Shown: positions 1 through 9,847 of the stretch, piece by piece
Layout of the letters: each line of letters begins with the position of its first letter
How positions within the stretch are numbered: the first letter of the stretch is position 1
NCBI GenBank assembly: GCA_017883165.1
Contig: JADGOC010000008.1
Location: forward strand, 1-52,731
DNA from: Acidobacteriota bacterium
GTDB taxonomy: Bacteria > Acidobacteriota > Vicinamibacteria > Vicinamibacterales > CAVVIG01
DNA: 52,731 nt
Direction: 5' to 3'
Notes under the pieces: model-generated
Databases searched by the model: none
Told to the model about the DNA's origin: nothing
What the model saw: only the letters and a program-made list of their open reading frames with translations
Made by a program: the position numbers and the translations under genes

Positions 1-22
1 TACCGCTTTGCACACTGACCGG

Positions 23-226
23 CTATGAATCTGACGTCGGGTCCGACGGGCCAGGAGACTGAAGGGAGCGGCGGCCTTCCGCAGGTGATGAGTTGCCGAA
101 ATTCGAGAATTGTCCGCAACGGTCGCATTCGAACGCGGCAAGCCCGTTGCCAGCCGTCGATTTGAGCGGCTGGGCGCAAATTGGACAGGCGACGGGTTCT
201 GACCGGGCGGGCCTGTCATGCTGCAT
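23..226 (-). CDS. Small zinc-ribbon protein, function unknown
   Basis: A 67-residue protein from an ATG at 226. A GGGAAG Shine-Dalgarno lies 8 nt upstream; the frame remains open to 481, but nothing supports a longer start. The only recognisable feature is a CPIC...CDRC pair, two CxxC knuckles about 17 residues apart, typical of a rubredoxin-like or zinc-ribbon fold. The C-terminal third is Ser/Pro/Gly rich and probably disordered. It lies downstream of the large secreted protein on the same strand, separated by about 190 bp. I do not recognise the family, and the call rests on the Cys pattern plus the ribosome-binding site. Confidence 0.5.
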   Translation of the reverse strand: MQHDRPARSEPVACPICAQPLKSTAGNGLAAFECDRCGQFSNFGNSSPAEGRRSLQSPGPSDPTSDS

Positions 227-324
227 CGAACAAACTTCCCATCTCCCACACTTTAGAACGGTTGGACTGCCGCCGACTGTCTCATTTGGAACATCCCCCG
301 GAGAGGGCCCCAAGCGGTGCTTCC

Positions 325-352
325 ACCGTGCGATCGGCACCGTGCGATCGGC
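325..352. repeat. 14-bp perfect tandem duplication
   Basis: Two exact head-to-tail copies of ACCGTGCGATCGGC (325-338 and 339-352) lie in the 193-bp gap between the secreted-protein gene and the zinc-ribbon gene. The period of 14 is twice the 7-bp period of the other repeat tracts in this window. I see no coding function for it. Confidence 0.8.
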
Positions 353-408
353 ATAGAGTTGTTTCGATTTTGGTCGTAGGCAAGTAGTTCGCGCGAGAGG
401 GCTACGGG

Positions 409-433
409 GCCGCGGCCGTTCAGCGGCCGCGGC
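409..433 (-). terminator. Perfect 10-bp GC hairpin spanning a stop codon
   Basis: Positions 409-418 and 424-433 are perfect inverted repeats around a 5-nt loop (TTCAG). The TGA stop of the upstream minus-strand gene (420-422) lies in the loop. There is no T-tract after it, so it would act as an mRNA-end stabiliser or weak terminator rather than a classic intrinsic terminator. Confidence 0.45.
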
Positions 434-2057
434 ATCCCGGTACGCGGAACGCCCCGATGCGGCTCGAATAGCTCGCCGCATCCTTCTTCACGTAGTCGCC
501 GGCGTACCAGAACGTGCAGTCATCGCTCGGGTCCATCGCCGTCGTCGCGTAGTCCTCCCAGCGGAGCGTGTTGGTCTGCGCCGCCTCGCCCTGGACGAGC
601 ACCGTCTCGTGGAGGGTGAGCCGGCCCGGCGGATCGCCGGCGAGCCGCGCCGCGAATCGCTGACCCGCGAAGTTCGGCGTTCCGCCGAACGAATAGCCGA
701 TGCCGATGTTGCCCCGGCGATCGATGCCGATGCTGCCCATCCACCGGTAGAAGCCGTCGGGCGCGTACGTGCCCTGCTGATACAGCACCGGATTCCGCTG
801 CGTGTCGAGCCGGAACTCGTACCAGCGGACCCCGCCGCCTCCTGCCGTCGTCGCGATCGAGTGCAACGCCACGATCGACTCATGACCGCCGACCTTGCGG
901 TACACAAGCCGCTGCATCAGTTTGTCGCCCTGCGCGTCGAGCCGCCGGTCCGTTCCCGGCTGCGGCACGCAGTTGGTCAACTGTCCGCCGCAAAGATAGT
1001 GATAGGGCGCGACCGCGATCTTCACGGGGCCGCTCACTTTGGTATTCGCCGGCGTGCGCCAGTCCACGTGAAACGTCCACGCGTAGACGCCATCGTCTTC
1101 GAGCACGTTCTTCAACTGCGTGCCACCGGCGGCCATCATGATGTTCGGCGCGCCCGCCGGCGGCAGCTCACGGCCGTCGATATCCGCGTTGTTCAGAAAG
1201 TTGACGCCATCGATGACGAGGCACTGCTCGGTCGCCGGACGGCCGACGAGCATGCTCGTCCGATCGGCGACGCAGGCATGTTTCTGCACCACGTTGTCGC
1301 CGGTGCTCGTCGGCACGTAGTAGCCGTCGGGCCAGATCGCGGGCCGTGGATAGTCGGGGAAGAGCGGCCGATCGAAGGCGTAGCGGTAATAGGGTCCGAG
1401 CGGATCGGCGGTGGTGCTCACCGCGTAGCACATCGCGTAGGTTCCCGGCGGCGGCGGCGTCGGAGACTGGCTCGGCGCCGGCGGCTGACCGCGGCCTCGT
1501 CCCTGCGGCGGGTTGGCGGGCGGCGCGGCGGCCGGACCCGGATCCGACGCTTGACCGGCGACCGCGAGCTGACCCGGCGCGGCGGGCTGACCGGGCAATG
1601 CGCGGCGCGGCCCCTCGCTCGGCGGGATCCGGCCGAAGATCGGGATCACGATGAGCCAGCGGTTCGCGAGTTGATCGTAGCGGACGACCGCGTCGCCGTT
1701 GTTCCTGGTCTCGCAGACGCCGCCCAGGCCGGCGAAGATCACATTGGTCGCGACGGCGCCGTACAGGACTTTGCCGGTGGCGCTGAAGCGCGCGCCCTTC
1801 TTGGTGTAGACGGCCAGCCGCGAGTTGACGGTCTGCACGATGTGATCGGGTCCGATCGCGAGGCTGCTGTCGGACGGGCTCCGCACGGCGGAGGGACCTT
1901 GCGGCCCGTCGAATCCGACGCCAAGCCCATCAAAGCTCTCGACGAGCGATGCGGCCGGCCGCGTGCCCTGTGAAGTCTGTTCGACGTCGTTCGGCGCGAG
2001 TGGCCGCCAGACCGTGGTGCCGATGACGGCGATCGCCAGGAGCATGAGGTGTCGCAC
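420..2057 (-). CDS. Secreted protein of unknown function with proline-rich insert
   Basis: About 545 residues. I place the start at the GTG at 2057 because a TATGAT hexamer ends 6 nt upstream and the product then begins with a short positive segment and a hydrophobic stretch (MRHLMLLAIAVIG), a plausible signal peptide or anchor. An upstream ATG at 2093 is possible. Residues about 40-150 and 230-540 contain short aromatic/acidic strands (WRVIVIPIFG-like, WYAGDYVKKDA) that suggest a beta-propeller or lectin-like secreted fold. Between them lies a 50-residue Pro/Ala/Gln/Gly low-complexity linker. Several Cys residues could form disulfides. I do not recognise a catalytic motif. It diverges from holB. 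Confidence 0.75.
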   Translation of the reverse strand: MRHLMLLAIAVIGTTVWRPLAPNDVEQTSQGTRPAASLVESFDGLGVGFDGPQGPSAVRSPSDSSLAIGPDHIVQTVNSRLAVYTKKGARFSATGKVLYGAVATNVIFAGLGGVCETRNNGDAVVRYDQLANRWLIVIPIFGRIPPSEGPRRALPGQPAAPGQLAVAGQASDPGPAAAPPANPPQGRGRGQPPAPSQSPTPPPPGTYAMCYAVSTTADPLGPYYRYAFDRPLFPDYPRPAIWPDGYYVPTSTGDNVVQKHACVADRTSMLVGRPATEQCLVIDGVNFLNNADIDGRELPPAGAPNIMMAAGGTQLKNVLEDDGVYAWTFHVDWRTPANTKVSGPVKIAVAPYHYLCGGQLTNCVPQPGTDRRLDAQGDKLMQRLVYRKVGGHESIVALHSIATTAGGGGVRWYEFRLDTQRNPVLYQQGTYAPDGFYRWMGSIGIDRRGNIGIGYSFGGTPNFAGQRFAARLAGDPPGRLTLHETVLVQGEAAQTNTLRWEDYATTAMDPSDDCTFWYAGDYVKKDAASYSSRIGAFRVPGCRGR

Positions 2058-2063
2058 GCCGCG

Positions 2064-2069
2064 ATCATA
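2064..2069 (-). promoter_or_regulatory. -10 element, predicted leaderless
   Basis: TATGAT on the minus strand, 6 nt before the GTG at 2057. Transcription would start at or next to the start codon, and no Shine-Dalgarno is present. It is one of several such sites in the window. Confidence 0.45.
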
Positions 2070-2108
2070 GCGGCGAACGGTGATACGATTCATCTTGAAC
2101 GCTCAGCC

Positions 2109-3131
2109 ATGCCTTTTCGAGATGTCGTCGGCCACCGCCGTCTGGTCGGATTGCTCTCGCGGTCGGTACGCCGCGAGTCGCTTCCGCCGAGCCTGATTTT
2201 CGCGGGCCCGGACGGCGTCGGCAAGCGCCTCGCTGCTCTTGCCACTGCGCAGGCGCTCAATTGCATCGCGCCGCTCGTCTCGGACGTGCCCGAGCAGATG
2301 GAGATCGACGCATGCGGTGTGTGCGCTGCGTGCACGCGCATCGCGCGCAACGTTCACCCCGACATTCTCATCGTCGAGCCGGGCGACAACGGATCAATAA
2401 AGATTGACCAGGTGCGCGAGATCGTCGAGCGCGCCGCGTATCGGCCGTTCGAGGGGCGCAGGCGCGTCGTCATCGTCGACCAGGCGGATGCGCTCGTGCC
2501 CGCCGCGCAAAACGCCCTGCTCAAGACGCTCGAGGAGCCGCCGTCCGCGTCTGTGTTCATTCTGATCACGTCGCGACCCGACGTGCTGCTGCCGACGGTG
2601 CGATCGCGGTGTCCGCGTCTCAGTTTCCGGCCGCTCGGTCCGGCCGACATCGCGGCGGCGCTCGAGGCGCGGGGACACAGCGAAGCGGAAGCGCGCGCGG
2701 TCGCGGCGACCGCCGACGGCAGCCTGGGTCGCGCGCTCGAAGCGCATGCGGGCGAGCTCGTCGAGGCGCGAGAAGTGGCGCAGCAAGCGCTCGCCGACGC
2801 GGCGGCGTCCGACGACCCGCGGCGGCGGATCGAAGGCGCAAAAAACCTGCTGGCAAAAACTGGCGCCGGGGGCGCCAGCGACCGCGAGCAGCTCGCGTCA
2901 CATTTGAGAGCGATGGAGTCGCTGCTGCGTGACGTCGAACTCCTGTCAACCCGCGCGGATGTCCGCGCGCTCGCCAATCCCGATGTGCAGCCGGCGCTCG
3001 AGCGCCTGGTGCGCACCTATGAAGGCGAGCGCGGCATGCGCGCGTTTACGGCGGTCGATCGGGCTCTGATGGCGCTGGACCGGAACGCCGGCGTCAAGAT
3101 TGTGGCCGACTGGCTGGTCTTGCAGCTCTGA
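2109..3131 (+). CDS. holB: DNA polymerase III subunit delta' (clamp loader)
   Basis: A 340-residue protein and subunit of the clamp-loader complex that places the sliding clamp on DNA. A Walker A motif GPDGVGKR sits at residues 33-40. Four zinc-module cysteines are visible (C52, C69, C72, C75), as in bacterial tau/delta'. The central LLKTLEEPP motif followed by SRC is typical of clamp loaders. The start at 2109 gives the family N-terminus (PFRDVVGH), and upstream in-frame codons add only noise. A -10-like TACGAT lies at 2084-2089. ricT follows after a 102-bp gap; holB-ricT adjacency is also known from Firmicutes, but tmk is not present here. Confidence 0.93.
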   Translation: MPFRDVVGHRRLVGLLSRSVRRESLPPSLIFAGPDGVGKRLAALATAQALNCIAPLVSDVPEQMEIDACGVCAACTRIARNVHPDILIVEPGDNGSIKIDQVREIVERAAYRPFEGRRRVVIVDQADALVPAAQNALLKTLEEPPSASVFILITSRPDVLLPTVRSRCPRLSFRPLGPADIAAALEARGHSEAEARAVAATADGSLGRALEAHAGELVEAREVAQQALADAAASDDPRRRIEGAKNLLAKTGAGGASDREQLASHLRAMESLLRDVELLSTRADVRALANPDVQPALERLVRTYEGERGMRAFTAVDRALMALDRNAGVKIVADWLVLQL

Positions 3132-3141
3132 GCGCTCGGAA

Positions 3142-3202
3142 AGCACCCGGCACCGAGCACTCGGCACCGCACCCAGCACCCGGCACGATGCACCCAGCAC
3201 GA
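3142..3202. repeat. Heptanucleotide tandem repeat tract (RGCACCC type)
   Basis: Eight full heptads plus one 5-nt partial between holB and ricT. Examples are AGCACCC, GGCACCG, AGCACTC, GGCACCG, a CACCC partial, AGCACCC, GGCACGA, TGCACCC and AGCACGA. The core GCAC recurs every 7 bp except across the partial unit. It ends about 18 nt before the ricT ribosome-binding site. Confidence 0.8.
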
Positions 3203-3233
3203 GTCGATTCGCCTTTATATAGAAGGTGCAGCC

Positions 3234-4013
3234 GTGAGCGCTTCGCAACCTGGCCGGCTCGTGTCGGTCAAGCTGACGCCCGTCGGTCGCGCGCAGACGT
3301 TTCTCGCCGCCGATCCGCCCATCGACCCGCCGCCGATTCCCGGACACCAGGTCGTCGTGCACGCCGAGAACGGCCAAGCCGTCGGCACGGTCGTGCGCGC
3401 CAATTCGGCGCTCGCCGACAAGCGTCGGCCGCCCGCCGACTCGCCGCAGCGGGTGGTGCGCCTGGCGACGCGCGACGACCTCGTCGCGCGGCTGAAGCAT
3501 CAGCACCGCGAGAGCGAGGCGCAGCGCGTCGCGATGCTCAAGATCCGCGAGCGCGGGCTCGGCATGAAACTGACGCGTGTTGAGCAGGTGTTCGACGGCT
3601 CGAAGCTAATCTTCTATTTCACCGCCGAAGGGCGCGTCGACTTCCGGGATCTGGTGCGCGAGCTCGCCTCCGAATTCCGCGCCCGCATCGAGATGCGCCA
3701 GATCGGCGTCCGCGACGAAGCGAAGATGATCGGCGGCTACGGCTCGTGCGGACGGCCGCTCTGCTGCACGACGTTCCTCACCTCGTTCGAGCCGATCTCG
3801 ATCAAGATGGCGAAGCAGCAGGATCTCAGCCTGAATCCCTCCAAGCTCTCGGGGCTGTGCGGCCGGCTGAAATGCTGCCTGCGCTACGAACTGCCGAACG
3901 CGAAGGGCGCGGTGCACGGCGGCTGCGGCAGCGAAGGCTGCGACAATCCAAGCGGCTGCGGGTCATGTTCGACAGGCGGATCGGGCGGCTGCGGCACGTG
4001 CGGCACGAGATGA
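3234..4013 (+). CDS. ricT: PSP1-domain protein, RicT/YaaT family
   Basis: 259 residues from a GTG with AGAAGG 7 nt upstream. The PSP1 C-terminal domain is clear: GGYGSCGRPLCC (C172, C177, C178) and GLCGRLKCC (C209, C214, C215). These Cys pairs are the family signature; in Bacillus RicT joins RicA and RicF in an iron-sulfur complex affecting RNase Y and development. No RicA or RicF homologue is visible here, so the partner is unknown. Unusually, the last 30 residues are a Gly/Ser tail carrying six more cysteines, which could add a metal site. It overlaps pdxA by ATGA. Confidence 0.9.
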   Translation: MSASQPGRLVSVKLTPVGRAQTFLAADPPIDPPPIPGHQVVVHAENGQAVGTVVRANSALADKRRPPADSPQRVVRLATRDDLVARLKHQHRESEAQRVAMLKIRERGLGMKLTRVEQVFDGSKLIFYFTAEGRVDFRDLVRELASEFRARIEMRQIGVRDEAKMIGGYGSCGRPLCCTTFLTSFEPISIKMAKQQDLSLNPSKLSGLCGRLKCCLRYELPNAKGAVHGGCGSEGCDNPSGCGSCSTGGSGGCGTCGTR

Positions 4014-4876
4014 GCAAGCCGCGCGTCGCGATCACGGTCGGCGATCCAGCGGGGATCGGTCCAGAAATCGCCGCGCGCGCGGCGGCGGACCCGCGCGTCC
4101 TCGAGGTGTGCGAGCCGCGGCTGTATGGCCCCCCGGCCGGCGCCCGCTTTGCGCCGGGGGTGCTGAGCGGCGATGCGGGACGCGCCGCGTACGATACGAT
4201 CGTCCGCGCGGTCGAAGACGCGCGCCACGGCGTCGTCGATGCGATGGCCACGGCGCCGGTCAACAAGGAAGCGTTCCGTCTGGCCGGGCTGCCGTGGAGC
4301 GGGCACACCGATCTGCTCGCGCACCTCACCAACGCGCCGCACGTCGCGATGATGTTCTACTCCGAAGCGCTGACGGTCGTGCTCGCGACGGTGCACATCG
4401 CGCTCGCGGAGGTGCCGCGCGCGCTGACGCGCGAGTCGCTCGAAGCGACGATCGCGCTGACGGCGCGGGAGCTGCCGCGGTTCGGCGTCGCGGCGCCGCG
4501 CATCGCAGTGGCGGGACTGAATCCGCACGCCGGCGAGCACGGTCTCTTCGGCCGCGAGGAGGAAACCGTCATCGCCCCGGCGATCGCCGCCCTCCGGCGG
4601 CACGGGGTCGACGTCGCGGGGCCGTTTCCGGGCGACACGGTGTTTGTCCGCGCCCGCCGCGGCGAGTTCGACGCGGTCGTCGCCTGCTATCACGATCAGG
4701 GACTGATTCCGGTGAAGCTCGTCGCGTTCGGCGAGGCGGTGAACGTCACGCTGGGGCTGCCCATCGTCCGCACGTCGGTCGATCACGGGACGGCATTCGA
4801 CATCGCGGGCACGGGCGTCGCGAATCCGGACAGCATGATTGCGGCGGTGCGGCTCGCCGCGCGGTTGGCGCGATGA
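4010..4876 (+). CDS. pdxA: 4-hydroxythreonine-4-phosphate dehydrogenase
   Basis: A 288-residue NAD-dependent enzyme of the DXP-dependent pyridoxal phosphate pathway, oxidising 4-phosphohydroxy-L-threonine. Family motifs are AITVGDPAGIGPEI at the N-terminus, SGHTDLL (metal His), HDQGLIPVKL and TSVDHGTAFDIAGTG near the C-terminus. It is about 40 residues shorter than the E. coli enzyme but retains the metal-binding histidines. The start ATG overlaps the ricT stop as ATGA, and its own stop overlaps the smpB start as ATGA, so the three genes are probably translationally coupled. Confidence 0.93.
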   Translation: MSKPRVAITVGDPAGIGPEIAARAAADPRVLEVCEPRLYGPPAGARFAPGVLSGDAGRAAYDTIVRAVEDARHGVVDAMATAPVNKEAFRLAGLPWSGHTDLLAHLTNAPHVAMMFYSEALTVVLATVHIALAEVPRALTRESLEATIALTARELPRFGVAAPRIAVAGLNPHAGEHGLFGREEETVIAPAIAALRRHGVDVAGPFPGDTVFVRARRGEFDAVVACYHDQGLIPVKLVAFGEAVNVTLGLPIVRTSVDHGTAFDIAGTGVANPDSMIAAVRLAARLAR

Positions 4877-5349
4877 AAGAGAAAACCGAGCGCGAGCTCG
4901 CGCAATCCTATATCGCCGAGAACCGGAAGGCGTACCACGACTTCCATCTGCTCGAGACGTTCGAGGCGGGCGTGGCGCTGCTGGGCACCGAGGTGAAGGC
5001 GATCCGCGAGGGACGCGTCAACCTGCGCGACAGCTACGCGCGCGTCGAGAACGGCGAGGTGTTTCTGTTCAACGTGAACATCAGCCCGTACAGCCACCGC
5101 GGGTACGCCGACCACGAGCCGCTGCGCCGGCGCAAGCTGCTGCTGCACCGAGACGAAATCCGCAAGCTGATCGGCAAGACCGTCGAAAAGGGCATGACGC
5201 TCGTGCCGGTGCGCATGTACTTCAAGAAAGGCCGCGTGAAAGTGGCGATCAGCCTCGCGAAGGGCAAGAAGGAGTTCGACAAGCGCGAGACGATCAAGCG
5301 CCGCGAGACCGACCGCGAAACCCGCGCGGCGATCAAAGCGCACCGGTAG
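4873..5349 (+). CDS. smpB: SsrA-binding protein SmpB
   Basis: 158 residues, the normal length. SmpB binds tmRNA and mimics the tRNA anticodon arm during rescue of stalled ribosomes. Diagnostic segments are [58 protein letters not shown] and the basic C-terminal tail ([16 protein letters not shown]), which becomes helical in the ribosomal mRNA channel. The ATG overlaps the pdxA stop. No ssrA (tmRNA) gene was recognised in this window. Confidence 0.95.
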   Translation: MKEKTERELAQSYIAENRKAYHDFHLLETFEAGVALLGTEVKAIREGRVNLRDSYARVENGEVFLFNVNISPYSHRGYADHEPLRRRKLLLHRDEIRKLIGKTVEKGMTLVPVRMYFKKGRVKVAISLAKGKKEFDKRETIKRRETDRETRAAIKAHR

Positions 5350-5383
5350 CTGTAGAATAACCGCCGAATGTCGAGTGAGGATG

Positions 5384-6526
5384 ATGTCCATTAAAGTGCC
5401 GCTGCTCGACCTGCAGGCGCAGTATGCGCCGCTGCGCGACGCGCTCATCGCCGCGGTCACGCGCGTCTGCGACAGCCAGCGCTTCATCATGGGCCCCGAG
5501 ATCACGGCTCTCGAGGAGGAGCTCGCCGCCTTCCTCGGCATTCGACACGCGGTGGCCGTGTCGTCGGGCACCGACGCGCTGCTCCTGGCCTTGATGGCGC
5601 TCGACATCCGCGCCGGCGACGAGGTGGTGACGACGACCTATTCGTTTTTCGCGACGGCGGGCGCGATCGTCCGCGTCGGCGCGCGTCCCGTTCTGGTGGA
5701 CATCGATCCGGCGACGTTCAACATCGATCCGGCCGCGGCGGCGGCCGCGATCACTCCGCGCACGAAGGCGATTCTTCCGGTGCACCTGTTCGGCCTGAGC
5801 GCCGACCTCGATCCACTGGTCGCCGCGGCCTCGCGCGCGGGCGTCCCGATCATCGAAGACGCGGCGCAGGCCATCGGCGCGACCTACAAGTCGCGACCGC
5901 TCGGCGGCATCGGCGCCTTCGGCTGCTTCTCGTTCTTTCCCAGCAAGAACCTCGGCGCCTTCGGCGACGCGGGGCTGATCACCACGAACGACGACGCCCT
6001 GGCCAAGCGCGCGCGCCTGCTGCGCACGCACGGCATGGAGCCGAAGTATTATCATCATCTGGTCGGCGGGAATTTCCGGATGGATGCGCTGCAGGCGGCG
6101 GTCCTGCGCGTGAAGGCGCCGCACCTGGCCGCGTGGACCGACGCCCGGCGGGCCAACGCGCACCGCTACCTCACGCGGTTCCGCGACGAAGGGCTCGGCG
6201 ATCGCCTGACGCTGCCGGTCGAGCCGCCCGGGCGGCGTCACATCTACAATCAGTTCGTCATCCGCACGGCCGAGCGCGACGCGCTCAAGCGCCATCTCGA
6301 TGACCGCGGCATCGGCAATGAGATCTACTACCCGGTGCCGTTCCATCTCCAGCCGTGCTTCAGCGATCTCGGATATCGCCGCGGCGCGTTCCCGCACGCC
6401 GAACGCGCGGCCGAGACGAGCCTCGCGCTGCCGATTTACGGCGAGATGACCGCCGAGCAGCAGGACGCCGTCGTCGACGCCGTCGCGCAGTTCGTGAGCC
6501 GGCGCGCGGGAGTGCCCGCGTCGTGA
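5384..6526 (+). CDS. DegT/DnrJ/EryC1/StrS-family sugar aminotransferase
   Basis: A 380-residue PLP enzyme that transaminates keto-sugar nucleotides for surface glycans or amino sugars. It opens with the family signature [26 protein letters not shown] lies in the PLP-phosphate region; the PLP lysine is K188 in [22 protein letters not shown] and [12 protein letters not shown] follow. I chose the ATG at 5384 because GAGG lies 4 nt upstream; GTG 5375 and ATG 5381 are alternatives. A TAGAAT hexamer at 5353-5358 may be its promoter. The stop overlaps the next gene's GTG. The exact sugar substrate cannot be read from sequence. Confidence 0.88.
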   Translation: MSIKVPLLDLQAQYAPLRDALIAAVTRVCDSQRFIMGPEITALEEELAAFLGIRHAVAVSSGTDALLLALMALDIRAGDEVVTTTYSFFATAGAIVRVGARPVLVDIDPATFNIDPAAAAAAITPRTKAILPVHLFGLSADLDPLVAAASRAGVPIIEDAAQAIGATYKSRPLGGIGAFGCFSFFPSKNLGAFGDAGLITTNDDALAKRARLLRTHGMEPKYYHHLVGGNFRMDALQAAVLRVKAPHLAAWTDARRANAHRYLTRFRDEGLGDRLTLPVEPPGRRHIYNQFVIRTAERDALKRHLDDRGIGNEIYYPVPFHLQPCFSDLGYRRGAFPHAERAAETSLALPIYGEMTAEQQDAVVDAVAQFVSRRAGVPAS

Positions 6527-7824
6527 CGAAGACCCCCGTGGCGGACGTCCACGCGCACCGCCCGCCGGCGCGCCGCAGCCGGCTGCCCGGGCTCACCACG
6601 CAGATCTTCATCGGCCTCATCCTCGGCATCATCGTCGGCTACGTGTGGCCGGCGTTCGGCGTCGCGATCAAGCCGGTGGCTGACGCCTTCCTGCGCATGA
6701 TCAAAATGATCATCGCGCCGCTGCTCTTCTCGACGCTCGTCGTCGGCATCGCCGGCACGGGCGATCTGAAATCGATGGGCCGAATCGGGCTGAAGGCGAT
6801 CTTCTACTTCGAAGCGGCGACGACGGTCGCGCTCTTTCTCGGGCTGGGCCTGGTGAATTTCTTCAAGCCGGGCGCCGGCCTCGCGCTGCCGATCGGCGCC
6901 GACACGCGGGCGGCTGCCGCGATGGTGCAGAACCAGCAGCACGGCTGGGATATTTTCCTCCATCTCTTCCCGACCTCGGTGGTGGACGCGATGGCCCGCG
7001 GCGACATCCTGCAGCTCGTCGTCTTCTCGACGTTCTTCGGGATTGCGCTCGCCGCGATCGGCGCCAAGGGACAACCGGTCCTCGATGTGCTGGACAGCAC
7101 GGCGCGGGCGATGTTCAAGTTCACCGGCTACGTGATGGCGTTCGCACCGATCGGCGTCTTCGCCGCGATCGCCGCGACCGTCGGCGGCAAGGGGCTGGGA
7201 ATCCTCTTCACGCTCGGCAAGCTCGTCGCGCTCATGTATCTCGGCCTGGGCATCTTCGTGCTCATCGTCGTCGGCGGCGTGTCCTACCTGATCCGCGTCC
7301 CGTTCCTGACCTTCGTGAAGGCGATTCGCGAACCGTTCCTGATCGCATTCACCACGGCGAGCTCCGAGGCCGCGCTGCCGAAAGCGCTCGTGGTGATGGA
7401 GCAGTTCGGCGTGCCGAAGAACATCGTCGGCTTCGTGCTGCCGACCGGCTACAGCTTCAACCTGGACGGGACGACGCTGTATCTGTCGCTCGCGAGCGTG
7501 TTCGTCGCGCAGCTGGCCGGCGTGCGGATGACCTTCGGGCAGCAGCTCGTGATGATGCTCACGCTGATGCTGACGAGCAAGGGCGTCGCCGGCGTGCCGC
7601 GCGCCGCGCTCGTCGTCCTCACCGCGACGCTGACGCAGTTCGGCCTGCCGCTCGAAGGCGCGGCCATCCTCCTCGGCATCGATCAGGTGATGGACATGGG
7701 ACGCACCGCCGTGAACGTGATGGGCAACTGCATCGCCACCGCCGTCGTCGCGCGCTGGGAAGGCGTGTTCGACGATGCGCAGATGAGGGCGTTCGCGGCG
7801 GACCGGCCGTACAAGGCAGCCTGA
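6523..7824 (+). CDS. Dicarboxylate/amino acid:cation symporter (DAACS family)
   Basis: 433 residues from a GTG overlapping the aminotransferase stop (GTGA). The N-terminal tail is basic and Pro/Arg rich. Then come about eight hydrophobic helices with the family core: [13 protein letters not shown] (serine-rich hairpin HP1) and [17 protein letters not shown] (the TM7 substrate and sodium site). GltP, GltT and DctA share this architecture; the substrate is probably glutamate/aspartate or a C4-dicarboxylate. It is an inner-membrane transporter driven by sodium or protons. Its insertion between sugar genes looks incidental. Confidence 0.9.
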   Translation: MTKTPVADVHAHRPPARRSRLPGLTTQIFIGLILGIIVGYVWPAFGVAIKPVADAFLRMIKMIIAPLLFSTLVVGIAGTGDLKSMGRIGLKAIFYFEAATTVALFLGLGLVNFFKPGAGLALPIGADTRAAAAMVQNQQHGWDIFLHLFPTSVVDAMARGDILQLVVFSTFFGIALAAIGAKGQPVLDVLDSTARAMFKFTGYVMAFAPIGVFAAIAATVGGKGLGILFTLGKLVALMYLGLGIFVLIVVGGVSYLIRVPFLTFVKAIREPFLIAFTTASSEAALPKALVVMEQFGVPKNIVGFVLPTGYSFNLDGTTLYLSLASVFVAQLAGVRMTFGQQLVMMLTLMLTSKGVAGVPRAALVVLTATLTQFGLPLEGAAILLGIDQVMDMGRTAVNVMGNCIATAVVARWEGVFDDAQMRAFAADRPYKAA

Positions 7825-8679
7825 ATGCGGATTGCGGTGGTGGGTGCGCGCGGTCAGCTCGGCGCCGCGATCGTACAGGAGTTTCGGGTGGCGCACGAGG
7901 TGACGCCGTTCGGCCGGACCGAGCTCGACATCACTGACGCGGCGGCCGTTCGCGACACGATCGCGCGCGCGCGGCCGGACGCGATCGTCAATTGCGCGGC
8001 ATACAACGACGTCGACGGCGCGGAAGATCATCCGGTGGACGCGCTGAACGTGAATGCGTGTGGCGTCCGCGCGCTGGCGCATGCCGCGGAGGCCGTGGGT
8101 GCGACGCTCGTTCACTACAGTACCGACTTCGTGTTCGACGGCACGGCGTCGGCTCCCTACACCGAAGGAGACCGGCCGAATCCCCGCAGTGTGTACGCGG
8201 TATCGAAGCTCCTCGGCGAATGGTTTGCGATGGACGCGCCGCGTGCCTTCGTTCTGCGCGTGGAGAGCCTCTTCGGCCGTGCGGCGGGCGCCGCTCCCGC
8301 GAAGGGCAGCGTGGAAGCGATCAGAAAAGCGCTCACGTCTGGGGGGCAGGCCCGCGTCTTCGAGGATCGGACCGTCTCGCCGACCTCCGTCGTCGATGCG
8401 GCACGGGCGACGCGGCAGGTCATTGAAAGCGCCCGCGGCGGTGGTCGCGATGTCGGGGTGGCGCCGGGCCTGTATCACTGCGTCAATTCGGGCCGGTGCA
8501 CGTGGCTGGAGTTCGCGCGCGAGCTCGCGCGACAGCTCGGCGTGCGCGAGGTTGATTCGCGGCTCGTGCCGGTGCGCACGGCGGATGTGCCGCTGCGCGC
8601 GGCGCGGCCGCTCTACTGCGCGCTGTCGAATGAGAAGCTGCGGGCTGCAGGTGTGGCGATGCCCGCGTGGCAGGACGCG

Positions 8680-9780
<1,101 letters not shown>

Positions 9781-9791
9781 GCGACCCCGGT

Positions 9792-9801
9792 AGTGTACAA
9801 T
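9792..9801. promoter_or_regulatory. Overlapping divergent -10 elements (lhgO / gmd)
   Basis: On the minus strand TACACT occupies 9797-9792, 11 nt before lhgO. On the plus strand TACAAT occupies 9796-9801, giving a gmd leader of about 40 nt. The two hexamers share the central TA, so both genes may be read from one open complex region. Confidence 0.4.
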
Positions 9802-9847
9802 GGGCGAAATTCCGCGTGGGGAACTCCGAGAGAACTCCGACATTAGC

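Noticed and set aside
609-1973. Long plus-strand frame opposite the secreted protein
   Set aside because: Arg/Val/Ala-rich composition without domains; the opposite frame has a signal peptide and aromatic beta-strand pattern.
3142-3202. CRISPR-like short array
   Set aside because: The period is 7 bp with no spacers and no cas genes; it is a simple tandem repeat.
6436-8478. Long open frame of 680 codons opposite the symporter and rmlD
   Set aside because: It is antisense to two well-supported families, is extremely rich in Arg/His/Asp, and matches the usual spurious antisense frames of high-GC DNA.
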